From NCBI RefSeq assembly GCF_021277265.1, contig NZ_JAJSOH010000009.1, positions 179,538-243,537 on the forward strand: a stretch of DNA of 64,000 bases, given 5' to 3'. How positions within the stretch are numbered: position 1 is the first letter of the stretch; the number at the start of each line of letters is the position of its first letter. This DNA is from Kineosporia rhizophila. Its GTDB lineage: Bacteria; Actinomycetota; Actinomycetes; Actinomycetales; Kineosporiaceae. Below the pieces are notes generated by a model. That model did no database searches, was not told where the DNA came from, and was given only the letters and a program-made list of their open reading frames with translations. This document shows, one piece after another, positions 1 through 7,613 of the stretch. Both the position numbers and the translations under genes were made by a program.

Positions 1-120
1 CGGGGTGATGGGTGCGTCGGTGGGGGCGCAGTCGTAGTCGATGACCTGCCGGCCGCCGCGCGCTTCCTCGTAGGCTCCCCAGGAACGGACGAGGGATTCG
101 ACCTGGTCACGCAGTCGCAC
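1..120 (-). CDS. Unknown protein, N-terminal 40 residues only
   Basis: A minus-strand frame opens at a GTG (118-120) with a GGGA-type ribosome site about 9 bases upstream and stays open to the window edge. The residues start MRLRDQVESLVRSWGAYEEA and later contain VIDYDCAP. It overlaps the 3' end of the upstream XRE gene by 14 bp, so the two are probably co-transcribed. I recall similar starts in uncharacterised actinobacterial proteins but cannot name a family. The rest of the gene lies outside the window. Confidence 0.55.
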   Translation of the reverse strand, partial: MRLRDQVESLVRSWGAYEEARGGRQVIDYDCAPTDAPITP

Positions 121-1048
121 GGGCCACGTCCCATCGCAGCGTCACACTCTGGTTGGACCGCAGGTCGCGGCGGGTCAGATCGATCACGGTCACGCTCTCC
201 TCAGACTCCAAAGACAGGCTCTCGGTCGCGGTGATCTCGGAGCCATCGAGGCGCTCTTCAACCGCCGTGCAACCGCTGAGAGCTTCTACCCCGTGCAGGC
301 GTAGCTGCAACCGAAGGAGCTGAGTGGGAAGGAAAACCGTCTGACGCCAGTACAGTTCGCTGGCGAACTGCCCACCGGTGGCTGTGTAGCCGACCGTGGC
401 GGACTCGCTGGGAGCGAGGGCGGGGAAGATCTGCGCCATGAACTTCACCTGCACGCCCACGTCGTGGATGGGCTTGATGAAGACGCTGCGGTCGCTGTCG
501 GTGGCCTCGATCACGATCGGGGCGTGGGTGTGCTTGAACCAGACCTGGCGGGTGAGGCCGGTGACCGGGGTGTCGCCGTGGTTGTTCAGGTGGTGGACCT
601 GGCGGACGTCGACGCGCCCGTCCGGGTAGACGTCGAGTGTGACGTCCAGGCGCTCATCGACCAGCTCACCGGCCGCTGTGGCGGGGGCGAATTGAGGACG
701 CTGGGCGCTCGGTAGTCCGGTCGCTGCGGTGTCGGTGGTGGTCCGGTTCGGGTCATGGCTCTCCCACAGCCGGGGCGCGAGGCCGAGGAAGCTGCCGGGG
801 ATGTGCAGGCCGTCTGCAATGCGCTCGACCACCTCGACGGAGGCGATGCGGTCCTTGCCGGTCATGATCCGGCTGACCCGCGATTGGGTCATGTTCTCGA
901 TCGGGGCGGCAATGCGGTCCTGGCTGGTGTGGTCCCACTGCCTCATCAGGTGGAACATGCGCTGGAAGTCGCGCTCTCGGCACGCTTCCTGGAAGTCGGC
1001 ACGGGCCAGAAGGTCTTCCGAGACCGTGTAGTCCGACAGCTCCCGCAT
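107..1048 (-). CDS. XRE-family helix-turn-helix regulator with unknown C-terminal domain
   Basis: A 313-residue protein. Residues about 45-95 form an XRE-type helix-turn-helix (SRIMTGKDRIASVEVVERIA, then GLHIPGSFLGL), the typical DNA-binding fold of actinobacterial regulators. Residues about 135-310 are a beta-rich region with no motif I recognise. It is longer than a minimal phage-type repressor, so the C-terminal part may sense a ligand or partner. It is transcribed leftwards, away from the structured segment at 1130-1672, and overlaps the next gene by 14 bp. The DNA-binding role is well supported; the target is unknown. Confidence 0.8.
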   Translation of the reverse strand: MRELSDYTVSEDLLARADFQEACRERDFQRMFHLMRQWDHTSQDRIAAPIENMTQSRVSRIMTGKDRIASVEVVERIADGLHIPGSFLGLAPRLWESHDPNRTTTDTAATGLPSAQRPQFAPATAAGELVDERLDVTLDVYPDGRVDVRQVHHLNNHGDTPVTGLTRQVWFKHTHAPIVIEATDSDRSVFIKPIHDVGVQVKFMAQIFPALAPSESATVGYTATGGQFASELYWRQTVFLPTQLLRLQLRLHGVEALSGCTAVEERLDGSEITATESLSLESEESVTVIDLTRRDLRSNQSVTLRWDVARATA

Positions 1049-1129
1049 GCTTCCCCCTCGCTGGTGGCACCCACTGCTGCGTTGCGTTCGGTAGGCGGAA
1101 GGTTACCGCGCCCAAGTCAACCCTGTATG

Positions 1130-1176
1130 AGCGGCATGCCGCTTTTCAAGCGCTCGGGCGCTCCGAAAGCGTTCGG
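1130..1176. repeat. Three tandem short hairpins
   Basis: Three perfect stem-loops follow one another: AGCGGCATGCCGCT (1130-1143, then TTTT), AGCGCTCGGGCGCT (1149-1162) and CCGAAAGCGTTCGG (1163-1176). They lie between the start of the XRE gene and the structured segment that begins near 1237. They could be part of the same RNA, a regulatory region, or a transfer/replication site of the element. Confidence 0.5.
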
Positions 1177-1236
1177 CAACCGCCGACAGGCATCCGTTCT
1201 GGGCAGGGTCCATGCAGGGTCGGTATAGATGCGCCG

Positions 1237-1672
1237 TGCGTTTCCGCAGGTCTTGCCGCGAAGCAGGCTTGTCTCACCGGCCTTTCCCGGGTGACAGCGG
1301 CGCAAGTCCTCGGGAGAGGCCGGCTCCAAGGATCGGAGCGGGAGGGAAGCTGTGAATCTGAGCCGTTTTCCACGCCGACGTATGGCGGGGCAACGCGTGA
1401 GAGTAGGACGGGCAAGAGCGGTGCCGGCCGAACCGCGCGGAAGCGAACCACCGAAGGGTCCGGCTCGACGCGCCGTGATCCCTCGGCAGAAGACTCCCGG
1501 CCAGTGAGGGCCGGGGGCGGCGCCTGGCTCCCGGTCAGCCTCCCTCCGCTGCGGTAAGAGCGGCGCCGGGGTGCGTGTCGGCCTCATTCGGGATGAAGGC
1601 CGGCACGCACCCACACATTGACTGCCCGCGCGCACTCGACGGGGAAAGTGCGCGCGGGCTTCCCGTTTTGCT
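1237..1672 (+). ncRNA. Candidate structured non-coding RNA or long regulatory leader
   Basis: About 430 bases with no credible coding frame but dense inverted repeats: GCTCC-N7-GGAGC near 1326-1342, a CCCGGCC/GGGCCGGG stem near 1496-1516, a long stem of GTGCGTG...CACGCAC with CGGCCT/AGGCCG inside (1571-1610), and a final terminator (1625-1672). A possible -10 box TATAGA sits at 1224-1229. The gene at 1690 begins 18 bases after the terminator T-rich tract, so this could be an attenuating leader or an independent RNA. The GGGGCAACGCG and GAGAGT words faintly recall IscB-associated HEARO/omega RNAs, from memory only; no IscB gene is visible. Confidence 0.45.
1625..1672 (+). terminator. Intrinsic terminator before the 85-residue gene
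   Basis: A 12-bp perfect stem, CCCGCGCGCACT (1625-1636) with AGTGCGCGCGGG (1647-1658), is followed by CTTCCCGTTTTGCT. The orientation fits plus-strand transcription. The Shine-Dalgarno of the next gene lies a few bases beyond, so termination here would shut that gene off. Confidence 0.7.
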
Positions 1673-1689
1673 GGCTAAAGGGAGTCGGG

Positions 1690-1947
1690 ATGGATGCAGA
1701 GGAGCTTGCTTCGATGCTGCGTGAGCACGGGGTCACGGTGCATCGCACCTCGCCGCTGCCTCGGGCGCTCACCGGGGAGTCGGCGGTGGCGGTGTTCCTG
1801 GATCCGACGCGCAATCAGCGGGAACTGGCTCGTGGCTGCGTGATGCAGCTCGATGGGGTGAGCTCGGTGAAGTTCTCGGCCATCACGTCTTGGGTCATGT
1901 TCGTGACGTACTCGTCCCTGGGCCTGAACTCACGCGCGTGGGTCTGA
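1690..1947 (+). CDS. Small hypothetical AICE protein
   Basis: An 85-residue protein starting at an ATG behind AAAGGGAGTCGGG, a good ribosome site. The N-terminal part (MDAEELASMLREHGVTVHRT) is charged and helical, and the middle reads AVFLDPTRNQRELARGCVMQL; the end is hydrophobic (FSAITSWVMFVTYSSLG). No family is recognised. It is preceded immediately by the terminator at 1625-1672 and its last 18 bp overlap the convergent XRE repressor gene. An ATG-less extension upstream would run through the terminator and is rejected. Confidence 0.6.
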   Translation: MDAEELASMLREHGVTVHRTSPLPRALTGESAVAVFLDPTRNQRELARGCVMQLDGVSSVKFSAITSWVMFVTYSSLGLNSRAWV

Positions 1948-2385
1948 GCCGGTCGGCCGGTCGGCCCGCAGGTGGTTCTCGACGCTGGCCAACCGGTCGC
2001 TGAGCTGCTGTAACGTGCGCTCGACCCGGGCTATCGCAACGGCCACCTGGTCCCCGGCGGGCTCTTCGGCCGGCACCTGTCGCTGGGGCGTGACCAGGAT
2101 GCTGATCAGGTGATCGGCCGGCCAATTCAGGGCAACGGCGATCGCTTCCAGCGTTTTGTTCTGCACGCGTCGACTCGCGCCGTGCTGGACCGTGCGCAGT
2201 GTCGAGACGGAGATGCCTGACAGGCGTGCCAGTTCCTGCTGGCCGATCCTGCGGGCTGCCATGCGCTCGTTGAGCGCTGCTGCCACTGCCTGCCAGTCTT
2301 CGCCGTCGACCTGCCCCCGGGCCGTGTACACCGTTGGCGTTCCCCGCTCAGCCATGACCGAAATAGTAACCGCCGATACCAGCAT
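1930..2385 (-). CDS. XRE-family repressor of the element
   Basis: A 151-residue protein with a Cro/CI-type helix-turn-helix at about residues 48-75 (IGQQELARLSGISVSTLRTV) and a C-terminal helical segment (about 115-145: VAIARVERTLQQLSDRLASV) that looks like a short coiled coil for oligomerisation. The start at 2385 has GAGGG eight bases upstream; a second methionine ten codons in has no clear ribosome site. It is divergent from the conjugation operon, with a twin repeat ATATGAGGT in the shared promoter region, as expected for an element maintenance repressor. That role is inferred. Confidence 0.8.
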   Translation of the reverse strand: MLVSAVTISVMAERGTPTVYTARGQVDGEDWQAVAAALNERMAARRIGQQELARLSGISVSTLRTVQHGASRRVQNKTLEAIAVALNWPADHLISILVTPQRQVPAEEPAGDQVAVAIARVERTLQQLSDRLASVENHLRADRPTGSDPRA

Positions 2386-2451
2386 TTCTTACCCTCACGC
2401 ACTGCCTTTCTGGCCACTATGCAAACCATGTCTATTTCCGGCTCCGCGCTC

Positions 2452-2480
2452 ATATGAGGTTGGCATAGAAAATATGAGGT
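2452..2480. promoter_or_regulatory. Twin direct repeat, likely operator of the XRE repressor
   Basis: ATATGAGGT occurs at 2452-2460 and again at 2472-2480, 20 bp apart start to start (about two helical turns), in the 257-bp region between the divergent repressor gene and the Pra-like gene. The stretch is AT-rich compared with its surroundings, as promoters are in this genome. Binding by the adjacent XRE protein is inferred. Confidence 0.5.
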
Positions 2481-2642
2481 CTGCCTTGTACCGCCTACCT
2501 AAGCGTTGATGCGCGCTTGTCGAGCGGTTCACGATGTTCTCGCAGCTCAGACAGGGCTGACACCGCAGCGAAAGCACTTCGCACCGCTCGTTAGGGGCGG
2601 GGAGGTGTGGGCGGTTGAATGGGGAGAGTGGGAGCCGAAGAA

Positions 2643-3029
2643 ATGGCTGTTGAGGGTCGTATCAATGTCCGTCACGAGGACGTGTTCACCCAGCCCATCA
2701 TGGTTCTTTCGGTGGACGCTGTGGAGGACTTCGACAAGCGCAAGGCGGGAAATGTCGACCCGCAGGAACTGGACAAGCAGACCGGCCAGCGACTGTGGGC
2801 GGTCAGCATCCTGGACCCGACCGCGCAGCAGGGACGACGCGAGATCAAGATCAAGATCCCGGCCGATCACCAGCCGGTACCGCCGGCCGGGCTGATGGCT
2901 CCGGCGGAGTTCGACGGCCTGCAGGTGATCCCCTACCTGGACTCCAACCGCGCCAAGCCGCGCGTCGCTATCGCCTACCGGGCAACGGGTTTCCGCGCCC
3001 CGGCTCGAGCGCAGCGTCAGGCGTCGTAG
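2643..3029 (+). CDS. pra: Pra-like activator of AICE replication, integration and excision
   Basis: A 128-residue protein with the look of the pSAM2 Pra family: an N-terminal MAVEGRINVRHEDVF, then VDPQELDKQTGQRLWAVSIL, then lysine-rich strands (REIKIKIPAD), then QPVPPAGLMAPAEFDGLQVI and a C-terminal RVAIAYRATGF. In pSAM2, Pra activates the rep-xis-int genes and so switches the element from integrated to replicating. The ATG at 2643 is preferred over one eight codons upstream because GGAG lies 12 bases before it. It is the first gene of the rightward block. Family recognition is from memory of sequence pattern. Confidence 0.7.
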   Translation: MAVEGRINVRHEDVFTQPIMVLSVDAVEDFDKRKAGNVDPQELDKQTGQRLWAVSILDPTAQQGRREIKIKIPADHQPVPPAGLMAPAEFDGLQVIPYLDSNRAKPRVAIAYRATGFRAPARAQRQAS

Positions 3030-3147
3030 TCCAGGTCCTCTCGTTCGGATGGATGTGGCGTCCCGTCCCATCACTGGGTTCGGGGCGCCCCCTTCCGGGC
3101 ATTGCCCGTCGTCGATCAGCACGCGTTCCCCAGGATTGAGGTTTGAA

Positions 3148-3342
3148 ATGCGTTCCAGCACTGGCAGTAAGCGTCGTGGGCCGTTGGCCAAGCCGTGCCG
3201 TACCTGCACCGAGATTCACCCGGTGGGGCGGCTGCACTTCGGGCAGTGCCCCGACTGCGCACACCTGGTCGCCCTTCCCCTGCGGGGTGAGGGTGGCCGG
3301 TTCATCTCCTTCACCAGCCACACCGATGGCGGTGGCCTGTGA
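3148..3342 (+). CDS. Small zinc-ribbon protein
   Basis: A 64-residue protein with two CxxC pairs (CRTC near residue 17 and CPDC near 35) spaced like a zinc ribbon, followed by a short beta-rich tail. The ATG at 3148 follows TTGAGG; longer frames upstream lack a ribosome site. Its stop overlaps the next start (TGATG). Small zinc proteins of this kind are frequent between the activator and Tra genes of AICEs; the function is unknown. Confidence 0.65.
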   Translation: MRSSTGSKRRGPLAKPCRTCTEIHPVGRLHFGQCPDCAHLVALPLRGEGGRFISFTSHTDGGGL

Positions 3343-3602
3343 TGGCCGGCGGCCTGGATTCGTTCTGGTTCGACCAGTACCAGGAAAGCAACCAGCGGGT
3401 CCTGGCGGCCTGCCGCGCCGTGGGTATGGCCGGCTCCCTGCTGGACCCGGATGAGCGCTGGGACGACACCGATCGTCTGGTGCGCCTGCGCGACGTCGTA
3501 GATGACCTGCGTACGGCCCTCGGCCTGCCCGAGGCGCCCGCCCCGCGCACCAACACCCCCTCGACCACCGCGACTGAATCCACGGATGGGAGCACCCTCT
3601 GA
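3342..3602 (+). CDS. Small hypothetical AICE protein
   Basis: An 86-residue acidic protein. Residues 1-65 are predicted helical (FWFDQYQESNQRVLAACRAV, DDTDRLVRLRDVVDDLRTAL) and the end is proline/threonine-rich. The start overlaps the preceding stop and the stop overlaps the ATG of the Tra gene, so it is translationally coupled on both sides. No family is recognised. The position suggests an accessory role in transfer, which is inference only. Confidence 0.65.
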   Translation: MAGGLDSFWFDQYQESNQRVLAACRAVGMAGSLLDPDERWDDTDRLVRLRDVVDDLRTALGLPEAPAPRTNTPSTTATESTDGSTL

Positions 3603-5140
3603 TGCTGGTCAACGGCACCCGGGTAGAAGACCTGGCCGGAACCGGCCTCACCACCCGGCAACGCTACGTCGTGCCCCTCCGGGTCACCGTCCCACTGTTC
3701 CTGTTCAAGCACCTGGCCCGGGCCTCGGCGTGGCTGCTGCGCCAGACGCTCACGTACTGGGGCCTGTCCCTGCCCGCGTTCGTCCTGCTGGTCATCTGGT
3801 CTCGCCTGGGCGGGCTGTGGGCGCTGACGGCGCTGACCTGGTGGCTCACGCTCGGCCTGGCATGGGCCTACAAGTGGCCGACCTCCTTCGACATCGCCGT
3901 CTCCCAACCGGCCCGGGGTGTGTGGCGTTGGTGGACGAAGTACAAGCGTCGCTGGCATCCCGCAATGGACGGAACCGGACTGACCCGCGTCACCCCCGAC
4001 CGTGAGGTCTACGTCCCGGCCGTCACACGTGTCCGCTCGACTGGGGTGGTGGACACGCTGCACCTGCGCCTGCTGCACGGCCAGACACCGGCTGATGTGG
4101 CTGCTCGGGCTGAGGGCTTGCGGCACGTGTATGCCGCTCACCGGTGCAGCGTGATCGAGGACGCCCCGGGGCGGGTGCGGGTGCTGTTCTACGCCAAGGA
4201 CCCGCTCCGCCATCTCGTCGCACCGCTGGACCCTGCGCCGGTCCCGGTCCTGGATGCCCTGCCCGTCGCCTTGGGCGAGGACGGTCAGCTCTTCCTGCTG
4301 TGGCTGCTGGGCCGGCATGTCCTGCTGGCCGGCGCCTCGGGCTCGGGCAAGGGCTCGGCGTTGTGGTCGACGGTGCGTGCGCTGGCTCCGGCCGTTGCTG
4401 ATGGCACGGTCCGTCTGCGTGGGGTGGATCCGAAGGGTGGGATGGAGCTGTTCCCCGGGCGGGCGCTGTTCGCCGAGTACGCCGATGAAGACCTGGACGC
4501 CATGCTCGCCCTGCTGGCACGGGCTGTGGCGGACATGAACGACCGCAAACGCCGCCTGAAAGCAGCTGGTGTGCGGGTTTTCACGCCGTCGAAAGCGGAT
4601 CCGTTGGAAGTGATCGTGATTGATGAGCTGGCTTTCCTGACGGCCTATGCACCCAAGGATGTCAAGGCGAAAGTTGCTGCCGCGATGCAGGTTCTGTTGT
4701 CCCAGGGCCGGGCGGTCGGTTACAGCGTCCTGGCCGCGTTGCAGGACCCTCGGAAGGAGGTGCTGCCGTTCCGGGACCTGTTCACCTACCGGATCGCGCT
4801 ACGGCTGGCCGAGGACTCCCACGTCGACATGGTGCTCGGGGAAGGAGCGCTGGAACGGGGCGCGGCCTGTCACCTGATCCCGGCCAGCCTGCCCGGCATC
4901 GCCTACGTCCGCGTCGAAGGAGCCCTGGAACCGGTCCGGGTGCGCTTTTCCTACCTGTCCGACACCGACATCGTCGACATGGCGTCGCAGTGGCCGGCAC
5001 CCGAGAACACCGACTGGACACCCCTGCCCGACACGCCGGCCACCGACCCGATCACCGACCCGACTGCCGGCCTGGAGACCGGCCCGGATGAGTCCTACCC
5101 CTTCCGCTTCTGGACTACGGGTGAAGGTGACGACGCGTGA
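3602..5140 (+). CDS. FtsK/SpoIIIE-type conjugal DNA translocase (Tra)
   Basis: A 512-residue protein. Hydrophobic segments at about residues 53-68 and 72-90 anchor it in the membrane. A P-loop ATPase domain follows, with Walker A GASGSGKGS (244-252) and Walker B VIVIDELAFL (about 337-346), the form typical of AICE FtsK proteins. In AICEs and Streptomyces plasmids these hexameric motors move double-stranded DNA between hyphae at a clt site without a relaxase. The C-terminus is acidic and proline-rich, without an evident winged-helix gamma domain. It overlaps its neighbours by one base upstream and four bases downstream (GTGA). Confidence 0.9.
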   Translation: MLVNGTRVEDLAGTGLTTRQRYVVPLRVTVPLFLFKHLARASAWLLRQTLTYWGLSLPAFVLLVIWSRLGGLWALTALTWWLTLGLAWAYKWPTSFDIAVSQPARGVWRWWTKYKRRWHPAMDGTGLTRVTPDREVYVPAVTRVRSTGVVDTLHLRLLHGQTPADVAARAEGLRHVYAAHRCSVIEDAPGRVRVLFYAKDPLRHLVAPLDPAPVPVLDALPVALGEDGQLFLLWLLGRHVLLAGASGSGKGSALWSTVRALAPAVADGTVRLRGVDPKGGMELFPGRALFAEYADEDLDAMLALLARAVADMNDRKRRLKAAGVRVFTPSKADPLEVIVIDELAFLTAYAPKDVKAKVAAAMQVLLSQGRAVGYSVLAALQDPRKEVLPFRDLFTYRIALRLAEDSHVDMVLGEGALERGAACHLIPASLPGIAYVRVEGALEPVRVRFSYLSDTDIVDMASQWPAPENTDWTPLPDTPATDPITDPTAGLETGPDESYPFRFWTTGEGDDA

Positions 5141-5610
5141 GCGAGAACCCGGCCACCCCTGGAACGGCCATGCCAGAACCCAGCCCCGATCAGAACGCGG
5201 CCGGGGAGACGAGCCCATCGTCCGGCTGGTGGTCCCGCTTCCACAGCCCTACGGACCCCGACCACGACGAGACCGTCACCGACGAGACCGACCCGGCCGA
5301 CGACGTGGCCCTGCCCGATGCACCTACCTCGGCACCGCCCCGGGCGGTGTGGCCGGAAGGGTGGGCCGTCGTCCCTCCGGTTGGCTCGATCGTCACCGAC
5401 GTCGGCGTCACGTTCTCCCTGGCCCCGGCCTCACCGACGGATCGGCCAATGCGGGTGCGGTGCACCTCCTGTGACTGGGACAAGACCGCCCCCCAGCCAC
5501 AGGCCGTCGACGCCGTTCGTGTCCATGCCCTGCGCCACATCGCCGACCCACGCCCCCGGATCGCTCACCTGCCGAGCTGGCTCCAGCCTCGACTGAAGGG
5601 ACGCCGATGA
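5137..5610 (+). CDS. Acidic protein with a C-terminal zinc-finger-like motif
   Basis: A 157-residue protein starting at GTG overlapping the Tra stop. Residues 1-70 are low-complexity, acidic and probably disordered. Residues about 85-140 contain RCTSCDWDK followed by a helix with HALRHIAD, a CxxC...HxxxH arrangement resembling a C2H2-type finger. Lying between Tra and Rep and coupled to both, it may be a DNA- or partner-binding accessory protein of replication or transfer. This is inferred from position. Confidence 0.65.
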   Translation: MSENPATPGTAMPEPSPDQNAAGETSPSSGWWSRFHSPTDPDHDETVTDETDPADDVALPDAPTSAPPRAVWPEGWAVVPPVGSIVTDVGVTFSLAPASPTDRPMRVRCTSCDWDKTAPQPQAVDAVRVHALRHIADPRPRIAHLPSWLQPRLKGRR

Positions 5611-7355
5611 CCACCACCCCCACGCCTCCCGCGACCGCCTCGGAGAACCTGGGCAACCCGATGCAGCCCTCGGGCGCCTCGATCTCGAACCTGACCCGCA
5701 ACAGCCGCGCCGAACGCGCCCGCATGCCCGTCGCCCTCCACGTCGCCGAAGACGTCGCCATCGCCAACGGCGTGTGTGTCCGACCGATCACCCAGCGGGT
5801 GACGGACACCCTGACCGGGGAAGTGACCCTGGTCGACGTCCCCTGCGGTGCCACCCTTGAGTCCAAGTGCCCGACCTGCGCCCAACGTGCCCGCCGCCTG
5901 CGTATGCACCAGTGCCGGGTCGGCTGGCACGCCGAGTCCGACCCCATCCCCGACGAAGACCCCTCCACCTCCGCCCAACAGGACCTGGTGGCAGCCCGCG
6001 CCGACGTCACTGCCGTCCGGGATGACTACCTCGCCCGAGGGGACCACGACGTCGCTGAGGCCGCTTCCGAGACGCTGGACGTCATCGACGCCGAACTGGC
6101 CGAAATGGGCGTGCGCGGCCCCCTCGAGCGTGGGAAACCGGAAACGGCCCGGCGCAAGCGCTCCACCCGCCGACGTCAGGACGCACCCGATCTACCCAAG
6201 CGCACGATGGCGAAAACCACGGTGGGACAGACATTCCCTGGCAAGGATGGCAAGGTTTACCGGCCATCGATGTTCGTCACCGTGACCCTTCCCGGCTACG
6301 GACGTGTCGACGGCAATGGCGTGCCCCTGGATCCGGGACGGTACGACTACCGGCGGGCGGCGCGGGATGCGATCCACTTCCCCAAGCTCCTGGATCGTCT
6401 GGTGCAGAACCTGCGCCGCGTGGCCGGTTATGACGTGCAGTACTTCGCCACCGTCGAGCCACAGAAGCGCCTGGCCCCGCACGCGCACATCGCTGTTCGG
6501 GGCACGATCCCGCGGGCCCTGGTACGCCAGGTCATCGCCGCCACCTACCACCAGGTCTGGTGGCCCCAGGCCGATACGCCGGTCTACGTCCGCGAAGACG
6601 AACTGCCCGTGTGGGACGAAGACGCCGACACACCCGATGCGGCCGGCAACTCTGCCGGGGAAAGCGTGGGCTACCTCGACCCGACCACCGCGGCGGTGCT
6701 GCCGACCTGGGACGAAGCCCTCGACGACCTCGACACCGTAGACGACCTGGAACCCCAGCACGTGGTCCGCTTCGGCATCCAGTCCGACATCCAGGGCCTG
6801 CTGGCCGGCTCCCCCGACGCTGACCGGCGCGTGGGCTACCTGGCCAAGTACCTGACCAAGTCCATGGGCACCGCCCACGGCGAAGACGAGAACCCGGCCG
6901 TCAAAGCGCACGTTGACCGCCTCGTCCACGCTCTGCGCTACGAACCGTGCTCCCCACGCTGCGCGAACTGGCTGCGCTACGGGATACAGCCGAAAGACGC
7001 TCGCCCCGGCTTGATCCCCGGCTCCTGCAAGGCCAAAGCCCACCGGCGCGAACACCTCGGCTATGGCGGCCGGCGCGTCCTGGTCTCCCGCAAGTGGTCG
7101 GGCAAGACCCTCACCGACCACCGCCACGAACGCCGTGCCTTCGTCCTGGCCCTGCTCGGCGTAGACCCCGACAGCGCCGACGCCACCCGAGGAGACAAGA
7201 CCGCCGACCGGTACGTGTGGGAGCCGGTCAATCCGAACGAACTGCCCCCGTTGTCCACGCGGCTGCTGCATGCGATCAGCCAGCGCCAGACCTGGCGGGC
7301 GGCTTATGAAGCTGCGAAGGAAGGCAACGGTCCGCCGCCGACTGTGGCTGCCTGA
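5607..7355 (+). CDS. repSA: RepSA-like replication initiator
   Basis: A 582-residue protein overlapping the preceding gene by four bases (ATGA). It has a cysteine cluster near residues 80-103 (CGA, KCPTC, HQC), the strand FVTVTLPGYG (223-232), an HxH metal motif PHAHIAVRG (291-299) and the tyrosine-bearing helix GYLAKYLTK (410-418). These are hallmarks of HUH rolling-circle initiators of the RepSA family. A second Cys/His cluster occurs near CSPRCANW. In AICEs this protein nicks the double-stranded origin after excision and allows intracellular replication. Length fits the family (about 450-600). Confidence 0.85.
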   Translation: MTTTPTPPATASENLGNPMQPSGASISNLTRNSRAERARMPVALHVAEDVAIANGVCVRPITQRVTDTLTGEVTLVDVPCGATLESKCPTCAQRARRLRMHQCRVGWHAESDPIPDEDPSTSAQQDLVAARADVTAVRDDYLARGDHDVAEAASETLDVIDAELAEMGVRGPLERGKPETARRKRSTRRRQDAPDLPKRTMAKTTVGQTFPGKDGKVYRPSMFVTVTLPGYGRVDGNGVPLDPGRYDYRRAARDAIHFPKLLDRLVQNLRRVAGYDVQYFATVEPQKRLAPHAHIAVRGTIPRALVRQVIAATYHQVWWPQADTPVYVREDELPVWDEDADTPDAAGNSAGESVGYLDPTTAAVLPTWDEALDDLDTVDDLEPQHVVRFGIQSDIQGLLAGSPDADRRVGYLAKYLTKSMGTAHGEDENPAVKAHVDRLVHALRYEPCSPRCANWLRYGIQPKDARPGLIPGSCKAKAHRREHLGYGGRRVLVSRKWSGKTLTDHRHERRAFVLALLGVDPDSADATRGDKTADRYVWEPVNPNELPPLSTRLLHAISQRQTWRAAYEAAKEGNGPPPTVAA

Positions 7356-7379
7356 CTTGACTAACGAGAGGAGGAAGTA

Positions 7380-7613
7380 GTGAGTGCTCGGACGTTCCGC
7401 CCAAGCAACGGCGGCGAACTGCTCCCGCTCGTGGAGGTGCTGCGCATCCTCGGCGGTGACGGCGGCGAACCGCTGCCCAAGTCGACGTTCTTCCGATGGA
7501 AGGCCATCGGCAAGGCACCGCGTGTCGTGAAGTTGCCCAACCGGAAGATCTACGTGCGTCGGGCTGTGCTGGACGCCTGGCTTGATGCGCACGAGGAGCC
7601 CGAGGCCGCGTGA
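7380..7613 (+). CDS. xis: Excisionase (Xis), AlpA/MerR-like helix-turn-helix
   Basis: A 77-residue protein starting at GTG behind GAGAGGAGGAAGTA, one of the strongest ribosome sites in the window. Residues 15-70 form a winged-helix of the AlpA/Xis type (LVEVLRILGG, KSTFFRWKAIGKAPRVVKLP, YVRRAVLDAWL). Xis bends attachment-site DNA so that the integrase excises the element. It is separated from rep by 24 bp and overlaps the integrase start by four bases (GTGA), the usual AICE arrangement. Confidence 0.85.
   Translation: MSARTFRPSNGGELLPLVEVLRILGGDGGEPLPKSTFFRWKAIGKAPRVVKLPNRKIYVRRAVLDAWLDAHEEPEAA

Noticed and set aside
90..101. CGAGGGATTCGA, identical to part of the T-arm region of tRNA-Ser(TGA) at 10254-10265, as a possible attachment-site repeat
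   Set aside because: Only 12 bases, lies inside a coding sequence (VESLV), and the match does not extend into the tRNA acceptor stem.
1117..1635. An open frame of 172 codons on the minus strand through the structured region
   Set aside because: Composition is Arg/Pro/Ala-rich without domain pattern, there is no ribosome site, and the sequence is explained by stem-loops and a plus-strand terminator.
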